Source of the DNA: Proteobacteria bacterium UBA4457
GTDB lineage: Bacteria; Pseudomonadota; Gammaproteobacteria; Ga0077536
Direction: 5' to 3'
Length of the DNA stretch: 64,000 nt
Assembly: GCA_002390205.1 (NCBI GenBank)
Contig: DGOV01000094.1
Span: forward strand, 4,129-68,128
How positions within the stretch are numbered: position 1 is the stretch's first letter; every line of letters starts with the position of its first letter. The notes beneath the pieces were generated by a model. The model was not told the origin of the DNA. It searched no databases and saw only the letters and a list, made by a program, of their open reading frames with translations. The position numbers and the translations under genes are program-made. Shown here piece after piece: positions 25,727 through 33,875 of this stretch.

Positions 25727-26602
25727 ATGAGGCTAGAAAATAAGGTTGCCATTGTCACAGGTGGAGCGGGAGGTATGGGGCGCTCAACAGTGATGCGGTT
25801 TTTAAAAGAGGGCGCTAAAGTCGTTATTGCCGACTACAATGCTGCAAGTGGGGCTGAGACGCTGGCCGAGATCACCGGTCTCGGTTATAAGGACTCGGCA
25901 CACTTTATTAAGACAGATGTAGCCTCTGAGTTAGATATTAAAGCAATGGTCGAATGCGCTGTTGATAATTTTGGGCGCGTGGATATTATGTTTAACAATG
26001 CCGGAGTAGGTGGGGTCGTTGGCCCAGTTTGGGACTTACAGGTTGAAGAGTGGGATTATACGTTTGATGTGTTGGTGAAAGGGGTTTTTTTAGGGATTAA
26101 ACATGCGGCTAAGGTCATGCGGACACAAGGGGATGGCGGGGTTATTATTAATACTGCATCGGTGGCTGGTCTAAGTGGCGGTTGTGGACCATTATCTTAC
26201 AGCGCAGCTAAGGCCGCTGTTGTAAATTTAACGAAGGCTGCGGCTGTCCAGTTAGCCCCTGATCGTATCCGAGTAAATGCTATTTGCCCAGGTTTTATCC
26301 TGACGGGCCTAACCCACACCAAGCACGAGTCTTTGGAGGAGGCGGGTAAGAGGATGGATTCGACGCAGCCTTTTCCAGACCATGGGACAGGTGAAGATAT
26401 TGCTGGAACGGCACTATTTTTGGCTACCGAGGACTCTAGATTTGTGAATGGCGAAGCGATTGTGGTCGACGGCGCTTTAACTGCTATAGGTCCTGACATG
26501 TGGCAGAGGTGGGGTGTTCCATATGAGCGAGATATGACCAGGAATGTTGTTAATAAAGGGACGACGGGGGACAAAAATACCCGACGTCAGCTAGGTGACT
26601 GA
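25727..26602 (+). CDS. Short-chain dehydrogenase/reductase (SDR)
   Basis: A 291-residue SDR: TGGAGGMG cofactor loop at ~11-18, IADYNAASG after beta-2 (Asp, favouring NAD), NNAG in MFNNAGVGG, catalytic Tyr and Lys in LSYSAAKAAVV. The tail beyond the usual VNGEAIVVDGAL is longer than normal, with about 35 extra residues ending in a charged sequence. AAGGGG ribosome binding site. Followed by a GST after 117 bases on the same strand. Substrate unknown. Confidence 0.92.
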   Translation: MRLENKVAIVTGGAGGMGRSTVMRFLKEGAKVVIADYNAASGAETLAEITGLGYKDSAHFIKTDVASELDIKAMVECAVDNFGRVDIMFNNAGVGGVVGPVWDLQVEEWDYTFDVLVKGVFLGIKHAAKVMRTQGDGGVIINTASVAGLSGGCGPLSYSAAKAAVVNLTKAAAVQLAPDRIRVNAICPGFILTGLTHTKHESLEEAGKRMDSTQPFPDHGTGEDIAGTALFLATEDSRFVNGEAIVVDGALTAIGPDMWQRWGVPYERDMTRNVVNKGTTGDKNTRRQLGD

Positions 26603-26719
26603 AGACTTTAATTACGAATGATTCTGAAACCGTTTTAAATTCTTAAAACTAGGCAATACTCTGCCACATATGCCCTGGTAAGTTGAGTTTTGCAGTTATT
26701 ATTGAAAGGAGTTGGAAGA

Positions 26720-27361
26720 TTGATTAAATTGTATGGTGTCGCGATCAGTAACTATTTTAGTGCCGCTAAGGCTGCGTTCATAGAGAAGCAAATACCGTTT
26801 GAAGAAATCAAAGTGTTCCCTAGTCAGAAGCCTGAGGTGCTAGCCCAGAGTCATATGGGTAAGGTTCCGTGGATAGACGTGGATGGCGAGATTCTTACGG
26901 AGTTAAATGTTATCTTTGATTATCTGGAAGATAGTCAGCTGAAGTCCCCTATGTATCCTTCCGACCCCTTTGAGCGCGCTAAAGTCAAAGAGCTCATAAG
27001 AATTGTCGAGCTGTATATCGACGCACCTGCAAGGCGGCATGTTGGTACTACCTACTTTGGAGCACCTCTAGAACCTACTGCTTTTAAAGAAGTTAGGTCT
27101 GTCGTAGAAAACGGGATAAGAGCACTTTTAAAAGTAGCTAAATTTGATCAATATATTGCAGGTGAAAATTTTACTTTTGCAGATATTGCGGCGTATTTTC
27201 ATATAAATTTTGCTCAGATGAATATGGTCAAAATTTATGACTGGGATATGATATCGGATATTGCCCCATTGGCGGATTATTTGCAGCTAGTCGGACAACG
27301 TCCGTCAGTCAAGGAAACCAATCGGATTATGCAGCTAGAGTTCAGCAAAATGGCTTCATAG
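26720..27361 (+). CDS. Glutathione S-transferase-like protein
   Basis: A 213-residue GST. The N-terminal thioredoxin fold reads IKLYGVAISNYFSAAKAAFI (Ser in the SNY region may activate glutathione), followed by the cis-Pro segment GKVPWIDVDGEILTELNVIF; the C-terminal helical domain has FTFADIAAYFHINF. The TTG at 26720 lies eight bases after AAGGAG and gives the correct family N-terminus. A second GST-like gene lies at 8.2 kb. Role: conjugation or reduction of electrophiles, possibly alongside the preceding SDR. Confidence 0.9.
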   Translation: MIKLYGVAISNYFSAAKAAFIEKQIPFEEIKVFPSQKPEVLAQSHMGKVPWIDVDGEILTELNVIFDYLEDSQLKSPMYPSDPFERAKVKELIRIVELYIDAPARRHVGTTYFGAPLEPTAFKEVRSVVENGIRALLKVAKFDQYIAGENFTFADIAAYFHINFAQMNMVKIYDWDMISDIAPLADYLQLVGQRPSVKETNRIMQLEFSKMAS

Positions 27362-27396
27362 TAAGATTGCGAAGTCAGCCCCTAAGATTTAGGTCA

Positions 27397-27552
27397 GACG
27401 ATAACCAGAGGGTAAAGCAGGGAGCAAGGTACCTGATTATCGTCACGACCAAGGGCCTTAAATAGGGAGGGCCCGTCCTTATAAGCAACGCTTCAGCCGC
27501 ACTTCTTTGCTGGCTTGCTAAAAGTGTACCAACTCGCTGCAATAAGGCCCTT
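27397..27552. other. Folded intergenic element between GST and aldehyde oxidoreductase
   Basis: The 344-base gap (27362-27705) has no convincing gene. It holds two consecutive structures. GACGATAA (27397-27404) pairs with TTATCGTC (27437-27444). AAGGGCCTTA (27451-27460) pairs perfectly with TAAGGCCCTT (27543-27552), enclosing AGCAA/TTGCT (27484-27488/27515-27519) and CAGC/GCTG (27494-27497/27509-27512). The left GGGCC can also pair with GGCCC near 27470, an alternative fold. It could be a non-coding RNA, a leader of the downstream gene, or a small miniature repeat element. The strand is not determined. Confidence 0.4.
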
Positions 27553-27705
27553 AGTTTAATAGGAATAATTCTCATATGCAAGTAATAATCATTATTAATT
27601 AATGCCCTCCTCGCGACACTGCTGAAATTAAATAATATGAATCTCTCTGGATGCGTGTGATAATCGAGTAAGAACTAACTCAATTAACCGTAGAGGTAAG
27701 TGCAG

Positions 27706-29448
27706 ATGGCGCAGGTTTGGGATAACGATAAAATTATTTATGTGGACATGACCGCATTGTCCGTGAAAGTTGAAGACTTTAAGCCAGAGTGGAAGATGCT
27801 AGGTGGCCGAGCGCTGTCAGCAAAGCTAATGTTAGAGTTATGCGATCCAAAGTGTGATCCGCTAGGCCCAGAAAACGTTCTTGTTTTTGCTCCAGGGACT
27901 TTAAGTGGGACCTCCGCTCCGACCTCTGGAAGGATTTCTATGGGTTGCAAAAGTCCTCTGACGGGTGGAATTAAGGAGGCTAATGCCGGGGGCGACCCAG
28001 GACAGGATCTAATGAAGATTGGATACCGAGCGGTTGTAGTTGTTGGTCAACCCTCCGATATGGACAGACGTTGGGGTTTACGAGTACTAGAGAATAATGT
28101 TGAGCTCGTTCCTGCTGATGAATACAAAGGTCTTTGGAACTACGCTTGCTGCGAGAAACTGCTCTCTCAGGAATCTTCTGCCGCTTCGGCAATATCTATA
28201 GGCCCTGCTGGGGAAATGATGCTTAGGGGTGCTTCGATAGCATGTACCGATAGCGATAAGGATCGTCGACCGGCTCGACAGGCCGCGCGAGGCGGAGTTG
28301 GTGCGGTGATGGGAGCTAAGTGCCTCAAATGGATTATGGTTGATGCGACTAAGAAACCCACACGAAAACCAGTAGATAGAAAAGGGTTCTCACAATATAC
28401 GAAGGCGTTCAGCCAAGACTATTTGTCTACTCGACATGCAAATTTCAAATACGGGACTAGTGCGGTCGTGCCAGCAGCTAATATGCTTCATACGTTTCCT
28501 TATAAAAACAGGACAGAAGGAAGAAACCCTGAGTTTGAAAACCTTGACGGCGCTCGCATTCGAGAGTCCTTCGAGAGCCGAGGGGGTGCGATGCATAACT
28601 GTATGACAGGTTGTATCGTTCAATGCTCAAATATAGTTCATGATAAAGATGGTAACTATCTAACTTCGGCTCTAGAGTTCGAAACTTTGACTCTGTTAGG
28701 CTCTTGTTGTGCGATTAATAATTGGGAAGATGTTGCTGATTTGGATAGACTCTGCGACGAAATTGGACTTGATACGATTGAAACAGGTGCCGCGATTGCT
28801 GTTTTCATGGATTCTGGTGGCATGGAATGGGGTGACGCTGAAGGAGCTAAAGACCTTTTAAGAAAAGAGATGGTTAACGGAACAGAGCTGGGAAAAAATA
28901 TTGGACATGGCGCCCTAGCGATTGGGACTGCTAGAGGCCATGACAGAATTCCAGTTGCGAAAGGACAAGCTATGCCGGCATGGGATCCTCGCCCGCTTAA
29001 AGCTACAGGTATTACTTATGCTAGTAGTGCTATGGGTGCCGATCATACAGCAGGTCTAGTAATCGATCCGAAAATTACAGGTGAAGCTGCGGTGGTGGCA
29101 TCTCAGGAAATTCAGATTGTTAACGCGATTTGTGATTCTACTGGTTTTTGCATGTTTTTAGGCCCAACTATTGACGAAACCCGTCAATTTTTAACGCCTT
29201 TTTTTGGTGAGGAAGTCTCCCGCGAAGAAGTTGCCGATATTGGTTGGCAGTGTTTGTTAGATGAATGGGAATTCAATGATAAAGCCGGTTTCTCTGATGC
29301 GGATGATGATATGGCTCCATGTCTCAGAGACGAAGGAATTGGTCCAGATCACGCTTTCAAATTCGACATTACCGCAGATTTAATTGCTATGGCAAAAGTT
29401 CGTCAGCCTCTTACAGAGACGTTTTACTCAAAATCACCTGCTGGCTAG
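27706..29448 (+). CDS. Aldehyde ferredoxin oxidoreductase-like tungsto/molybdoenzyme
   Basis: A 580-residue protein of the AOR family, which carry a bis-pterin tungsten (or Mo) centre and a 4Fe-4S cluster and oxidise aldehydes to acids. N-terminal beta domain: YVDMTALSVKVEDFKPEWKM. Pterin-contacting region ISMGCKSPLTGGIKEANAGG (~77-96). Cluster cysteines appear as C-MTG-C-IVQ-C (residues 299, 303, 307), a C-x3-C-x3-C spacing rather than the C-x2-C-x3-C of Pyrococcus AOR, with a fourth Cys in CDSTGFCMFLG. ATG start with AGAGG upstream. No small subunit or Moco-biosynthesis gene adjoins. Physiological substrate unknown. Confidence 0.9.
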   Translation: MAQVWDNDKIIYVDMTALSVKVEDFKPEWKMLGGRALSAKLMLELCDPKCDPLGPENVLVFAPGTLSGTSAPTSGRISMGCKSPLTGGIKEANAGGDPGQDLMKIGYRAVVVVGQPSDMDRRWGLRVLENNVELVPADEYKGLWNYACCEKLLSQESSAASAISIGPAGEMMLRGASIACTDSDKDRRPARQAARGGVGAVMGAKCLKWIMVDATKKPTRKPVDRKGFSQYTKAFSQDYLSTRHANFKYGTSAVVPAANMLHTFPYKNRTEGRNPEFENLDGARIRESFESRGGAMHNCMTGCIVQCSNIVHDKDGNYLTSALEFETLTLLGSCCAINNWEDVADLDRLCDEIGLDTIETGAAIAVFMDSGGMEWGDAEGAKDLLRKEMVNGTELGKNIGHGALAIGTARGHDRIPVAKGQAMPAWDPRPLKATGITYASSAMGADHTAGLVIDPKITGEAAVVASQEIQIVNAICDSTGFCMFLGPTIDETRQFLTPFFGEEVSREEVADIGWQCLLDEWEFNDKAGFSDADDDMAPCLRDEGIGPDHAFKFDITADLIAMAKVRQPLTETFYSKSPAG

Positions 29449-29460
29449 ACAAAGTTGTGT

Positions 29461-29498
29461 CTCTCCCTCTCAGCTTACCAAAAGCTGTAATGGGAGAG
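29461..29498 (+). terminator. Strong stem-loop after the aldehyde oxidoreductase gene
   Basis: CTCTCCC (29461-29467) pairs with GGGAGAG (29492-29498), with an inner CAGCTT/AAGCTG stem. It begins 12 bases after the stop codon. There is no T tract, so it is more likely a transcript-end or stability hairpin than a classical terminator. Confidence 0.55.
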
Positions 29499-29693
29499 GA
29501 ACAGGTCATAATTTGAATTTCTGTTTGCTACTGTTTACAAGGTAGTAAATTTAAGTCGCGGTTATGTCGTATGAGCCTTTTGGAATAAGATAGCGGCAAC
29601 GCTTATCCTAGTCATCTGAAACGGACTAATGTTAAACAGCCCTAAACGTTACGGTTATTTCAGTGGTTCATAAAAAGTGAGGTGGGAGAAGTT

Positions 29694-30011
29694 GTGATCC
29701 AAAAACGCTCGATCTGTCCAATCTCACAGGCTCTAGACCTCGTAGGCGATAAATGGACGCTCCTGATTGTCCGCGATATTGGAATACTAGGAAAACACAG
29801 TTTTACTGATATATCAGCGTCACCTGAGCGGATACCCCCTGCGACACTAACCTGCAGATTAGAGCTGTTAATTAGAGAAGATATTCTCTTGAAAGAGTGT
29901 ATCTCTGGAGGGCCAGGCCGTCAATATAGATACACTCTTACAAAAAAAGGAGAAGATCTAATCCCTGTGCTTACTGCTATGCAGAGCTGGAGCAAGATCC
30001 ATAACGGGTAG
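29694..30011 (+). CDS. HxlR-family transcriptional regulator
   Basis: A 105-residue winged-helix protein starting VIQKRSICPISQALDLVGDK. The Cys at residue 8 followed by the conserved WTLLIVRDI helix identifies HxlR-type regulators, which often sense aldehydes or oxidants through that cysteine (as in YodB and HypR). It lies downstream of the aldehyde oxidoreductase on the same strand. The GTG at 29694 is preferred over a GTG 12 bases earlier because of the GGGAG ribosome binding site. Control of the aldehyde oxidoreductase is an attractive inference. Confidence 0.88.
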   Translation: MIQKRSICPISQALDLVGDKWTLLIVRDIGILGKHSFTDISASPERIPPATLTCRLELLIREDILLKECISGGPGRQYRYTLTKKGEDLIPVLTAMQSWSKIHNG

Positions 30012-30104
30012 GCTTCTCTAAAAAGAAGCTCTAACGATAAGGTGGAGATATTTTGCTTCGTGCGAGGTCAGAGTCAAGCTAAGTGCGAGTCACTAACTGC
30101 CGAA

Positions 30105-30617
30105 TCACTTTAGATGTGAGCGAATTGCGTCTATACCCTCTTGTGCGCACTGCTCGTCTTGATCTCCCGTAGCACCACTGACTCCTACTCCTCCGATCTG
30201 CACACCGCTTTCCGTTATGATCGGCACTCCACCGGGAAATATGACGAATCCAGGGACTCCGTCGATCCCGTATGGCTTGTCAGGATTTTTATAGTTGAGA
30301 TCACCTAGAGATCGCGTAGTACGAGGTAATCCAGCTGAGGTGTGTCCCTTGAGTTGAGCTACCTTTATACTGTGGAGATAGGCCCCATCTTGTCTCCGAA
30401 AGAGTTTCAAATTTGCTCCTTCATCATAAATGGCGATATTCACTTTGCGCCATCCTTCCGCCAGAGCTTTTTTTTCGCAAGTATCAGCAATTATATTTGC
30501 CATTTCTAGGGTCAAGTAGGGCTTTTGTAGGAGTGGAAAGGCCAAGATCGGGAATACAATCAAGACGACGTAGCAAGCTAAATGTATTTTCCTAGTAGTC
30601 CGTATAAAATTAAACAC
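30105..30617 (-). CDS. Exported GlcG/HbpS-like haem-binding family protein
   Basis: A 170-residue protein with an N-terminal hydrophobic segment (CYVVLIVFPILAFPLL, ~residues 15-30) consistent with a signal peptide or anchor, followed by the DUF336 (GlcG/HbpS) domain: ITESGVQIGGVGVSGATGDQ and DEQCAQEGIDAI near the C-terminus are typical. Members include HbpS, which binds haem, and proteins associated with glycolate or propanediol pathways; ligand not determinable here. It is convergent with the HxlR gene. Confidence 0.85.
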   Translation of the reverse strand: MFNFIRTTRKIHLACYVVLIVFPILAFPLLQKPYLTLEMANIIADTCEKKALAEGWRKVNIAIYDEGANLKLFRRQDGAYLHSIKVAQLKGHTSAGLPRTTRSLGDLNYKNPDKPYGIDGVPGFVIFPGGVPIITESGVQIGGVGVSGATGDQDEQCAQEGIDAIRSHLK

Positions 30618-30694
30618 GCTATCTTCCTCTTACTTCATATTCACTATAATTTCCTGTGTACAGAAGTGGTTTAGACCTCATGGTACAAAAACTT

Positions 30695-31681
30695 TTAACT
30701 TATCTTTGGCATGATATCGTGCTTCAAACGCCTTAAATCCTCTATGGTTTTTTCAGTTGGTGTACCTGAAAACGGAGGCCAAAGCATTGGCATTGTCATG
30801 CCCGATTCTTTATACCGACTGAGATTCGTTGCAATTTGATCGACTGTACCCACCATAGTCGGAGTTAGTTTTCCATTGGACGTCTGATCGGTTTTGTCTT
30901 TAGTAATTTCAAATGGCATCATGCTCGAGATTTCTAGTTCATCGATATTGTGGCCGCCTTCAATTTTTTTAAGCTCCTCGCCGATAGCACCTCTCCATGT
31001 AGATATAGCCTCAGGTGTATCCATTATTCCTATCCATCCGTCCAATCCATACTTTGCAACTCTTTTTGCTGCTACTTCAGGGTTAACCAATCCTGAAAAA
31101 TACATAGGTGGGCGAGGCTTTTGTAATGGCTTTGCTCCAAATCCGCATTTTTCAAACGATGCAAATTCGCCATCATACTCGAACACTTCATTCCCCCAAA
31201 TACCTTGCATGACTTCGATCGTTTCTCGCACGTGTTTATTTCTCTTTTTATATGTATGTGCGGCACCCGTAGCTTGGAATTCCTCTGGCATCCAGCCTGC
31301 GCCTACCCCTACATTAATTCTTCCGCGAGACAGTTGATCCCAAGTAGCTATTTCAGTTGCCATTACAGCAGGGGCTCTAAATGGGGTGACAATAACGCTT
31401 ACACCAAGACGAATTTTTTTTGTAATAGCTGCAAGGTAGGGGATGAGGGGCGGACCTTGTAACCACTCACCGCGAGAAGTCACAGGAAGCTGGTTGGGCA
31501 TTTCTTTCATAGTACCGAAAGATTTTATTAACTCACCTCTATCTGATGATTCGGGAACGACGATACGGTCAAGTGTCCAAAGTGAATCAAATTCAAGTTC
31601 TTCAGCTACTTTCGCAAGCTCGTCTATTTCATCTATAGAAATTTTATCCCTGAAGTTAGGCAGGTAGAGTGCAAGTTTCAT
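30695..31681 (-). CDS. Luciferase-like (LLM class) flavin oxidoreductase, TIGR03619-type
   Basis: A 328-residue TIM-barrel luciferase-like oxidoreductase. Typical segments are WTLDRIVVPE, RIRLGV-type ITKKIRLGVSVIVTPFRAPA, and SRGRINVGVGAGWMPEEFQA. The family uses F420 or FMN; the GAGWMPEEF region resembles the TIGR03619 subgroup usually annotated as F420-dependent, but cofactor use is not proven by sequence alone. It could oxidise aldehydes or alcohols. It is isolated on the minus strand with nothing recognisable in the 292 bases up to the divergent ion-channel gene. Confidence 0.85.
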   Translation of the reverse strand: MKLALYLPNFRDKISIDEIDELAKVAEELEFDSLWTLDRIVVPESSDRGELIKSFGTMKEMPNQLPVTSRGEWLQGPPLIPYLAAITKKIRLGVSVIVTPFRAPAVMATEIATWDQLSRGRINVGVGAGWMPEEFQATGAAHTYKKRNKHVRETIEVMQGIWGNEVFEYDGEFASFEKCGFGAKPLQKPRPPMYFSGLVNPEVAAKRVAKYGLDGWIGIMDTPEAISTWRGAIGEELKKIEGGHNIDELEISSMMPFEITKDKTDQTSNGKLTPTMVGTVDQIATNLSRYKESGMTMPMLWPPFSGTPTEKTIEDLRRLKHDIMPKIS

Positions 31682-31973
31682 TAGAGTCCCCTTTTCTAAG
31701 CATAAGTTATTATGAGCATAAATATTCTAAATGCCAACTTGATTAGTGGAACGTGATCTCTATGATAAGCAGGTACCTGCCTGAATAGGCTTTTCATTCT
31801 TCAAGCTGAAAATATTTGGCTGAGTCCAAACTCTTGAACTATTGTTGTAAAGACGATGACGATACGTGAAACTCATAATTAATCATATAATAGTGTTGTC
31901 GATCTGAGCAAAGATGACCCTGTCGTCTGCCCGTAATTTCAATTTTTAAATTAACTGGAAAAAAACCACTTAT

Positions 31974-32681
31974 ATGTTAAATTATTTTTCGAAAGATGTT
32001 TTCAATTCAATAAAAGAACATAAATTATTCCAGTTAATAGTTATTGTTGCGATAGTTTTATCCGCTCTTATGGTGGGTGCTTCTACTTTTGAACTAAATC
32101 CAACATTTGTTACTTTATTTAAAGTAGGGGATGTCTTCATAACTCTATTTTTTGTGATCGAGATCCTGATCCGATTTATAGCAGAACCAAGGAAACGCCA
32201 GTTTTTCAAGAGTGGCTGGAATGTGTTTGACTCATTGATCGTTTTGGTGTCCGTGATTCCCCTTGGCCCTGATTCATCAGTTTTATTATTCAGGTTGCTC
32301 CGTATTTTCAGGGTTTTAAGGCTAATTTCTGCAGTCCCCGAATTAAAACGACTGATAGAAGCACTTTTATTATCTGTCAACAGGGTGTTTTATGTGACTC
32401 TGCTGCTTTTTATTATTTTGTATATCTATGCTTCATTTGGTTCTATTTTGTTCTCCAACTCCGATCCGGAGCGATGGGGAGATCTAGGGATCGCAATGAT
32501 TACGTTAGTGCAAGTTTTAACGCTGTCCAGTTGGGAGCAAGTTATGTTGCCTTTGCAGAACTTACACTGGTGGTCTTGGATTTACTTTTTTTCATTCATT
32601 GCGCTAGGTTCGATCACGATATTAAATTTAATTGTGGCGGTTCTGGTTGACGTAGTCACTAGTCAAAAGGCGAAGGACTAG
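31974..32681 (+). CDS. NaChBac-like voltage-gated ion channel with altered filter
   Basis: A 235-residue six-helix subunit of the bacterial voltage-gated sodium channel superfamily. The S4 sensor has arginines at every third position (R107, R110, R113, R116 in FRLLRIFRVLRLI). S5-pore-S6 follows closely the NaChBac pattern. The filter, TLESW in NaChBac and NavAb, reads TLSSWEQ (183-189): the glutamate that lines the filter is Ser185, with Glu188 just after Trp. The C-terminal tail is very short and lacks a coiled coil. Tetrameric plasma-membrane channel expected; ion selectivity is probably altered or lost, which is inference. Confidence 0.85.
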   Translation: MLNYFSKDVFNSIKEHKLFQLIVIVAIVLSALMVGASTFELNPTFVTLFKVGDVFITLFFVIEILIRFIAEPRKRQFFKSGWNVFDSLIVLVSVIPLGPDSSVLLFRLLRIFRVLRLISAVPELKRLIEALLLSVNRVFYVTLLLFIILYIYASFGSILFSNSDPERWGDLGIAMITLVQVLTLSSWEQVMLPLQNLHWWSWIYFFSFIALGSITILNLIVAVLVDVVTSQKAKD

Positions 32682-32767
32682 TGGCGGCTCCTTCTACTGG
32701 GTAGGTTTCAGTGCAATTCCCTACCTGTATTCGCAGAGTCATTATCTTCCTGTCCTCTACAAGGTTG

Positions 32768-33658
32768 TTAGGCTGTGCCTGATTCCAGAGGTAAGACTGA
32801 ATCGGCGGCCCACTCAGTCATCGAGCCATCATAAACGGACACTCGATCAAACCCCAGTCGAGCAAGTACAAGCGCCGTGCTGCAGGCTGCGATTCCTCCT
32901 CCACAGTAGCAAATTATTTCCTCTGCACTGGAGGCGCCCACTTTTTTGAACGTTGACATCGCACTGATGTCGTCGTCATATAATTGCGAGTCAGTATTTA
33001 CTGTTACTGTAAAAGGGACATTTACACTTGACGGAATCCGACCCGAACGCGCATATCGTTGAGGTGGCTTACCTTCAAATTCTTCGGGCGTTAATGCGTT
33101 AATAAGGCAAGTATTAGCATTTACTGTCGCCTCCAAAACGCGGTTCCGGTCGGCAAACAGTTGCGGCTGAAATTCTGGAATGAAATTAGTTGATACACGA
33201 GTGGTAACTTTACAATCGACAGGCCGATTTTCCTCCAACCATTTAGTGTATCCTCCATCCAGTACAACCGCGTTATCAAATCCAAAAACACGTAACATCC
33301 ACCATAATCTTGCTGCCCACATATTTGTCGAACGGTCATAAATAACCACCGCGCTATCATTGCCTATGCCATTCCTAGACATTACCGCTGCGAATCGCTC
33401 CGCTGAGGGTAATCCATACATGAACTGATTGTCTTGGGTATCTGAGAGTTCTTCTAAAATCCCCACGTAAGTACTTCCCGATATATGGTCTTGCTCCCAT
33501 GATTCCTTACCGCTTTCTTTTTCTATTCCTTCTGTGACAGTGTCTTCAAAATAATTCGGCAACAGTGATGTCGCCTCGACAACAACTAAATTTTCCTTAT
33601 GCAGATGTTCTGCTAGCCACTCGGTGTCGACTAAGTATTTATGGGTGGATAAATCCAT
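32768..33658 (-). CDS. Sulfurtransferase (two-domain rhodanese, thiosulfate/mercaptopyruvate type)
   Basis: A 296-residue protein with two rhodanese domains. The active-site loop is in the second domain, YCGGGIAAC (Cys252), and the first domain is catalytically inactive but structural, as usual. The family moves sulfane sulfur from thiosulfate or 3-mercaptopyruvate to acceptors such as cyanide or thiols. The glycine-rich CGGGIAA loop differs from the common CG(S/T)GVTA of mercaptopyruvate sulfurtransferase, so donor preference is unclear. Isolated on the minus strand. Confidence 0.9.
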   Translation of the reverse strand: MDLSTHKYLVDTEWLAEHLHKENLVVVEATSLLPNYFEDTVTEGIEKESGKESWEQDHISGSTYVGILEELSDTQDNQFMYGLPSAERFAAVMSRNGIGNDSAVVIYDRSTNMWAARLWWMLRVFGFDNAVVLDGGYTKWLEENRPVDCKVTTRVSTNFIPEFQPQLFADRNRVLEATVNANTCLINALTPEEFEGKPPQRYARSGRIPSSVNVPFTVTVNTDSQLYDDDISAMSTFKKVGASSAEEIICYCGGGIAACSTALVLARLGFDRVSVYDGSMTEWAADSVLPLESGTA

Positions 33659-33756
33659 GTTATTTTCTCTCTTTATCTAAGATTGAGCTGTGATGATACG
33701 TGTGCTTTAGGCTACACTAATTATGTATTAAGTAGCTATTGTGCCGTCGATTCTTG

Positions 33757-33797
33757 AGAAATAGCCTGAGGAGAGGGTTTGTCTGCAGGCTATTTCT
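33757..33797 (-). terminator. 12-bp perfect hairpin downstream of the flavin monooxygenase gene
   Basis: AGAAATAGCCTG (33757-33768) and CAGGCTATTTCT (33786-33797) form perfect arms with a 17-base loop. It lies 79 bases beyond the 3' end of the minus-strand flavin enzyme gene and ahead of the sulfurtransferase start. It lacks a long T tract; a terminator or a transcript-stabilising hairpin is likely. Confidence 0.55.
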
Positions 33798-33875
33798 TCT
33801 AGTCCTCATGATGTATTCAGGAGGTTAGGCTGCCTGGGTTCTTCTAGCTATAAATAATTGAAAATATTTGTAACT

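Noticed and set aside
27375..27581. 68-codon minus-strand frame in the GST-AOR gap
   Set aside because: Its sequence is explained by the inverted repeats, lacks a ribosome binding site and resembles no protein.
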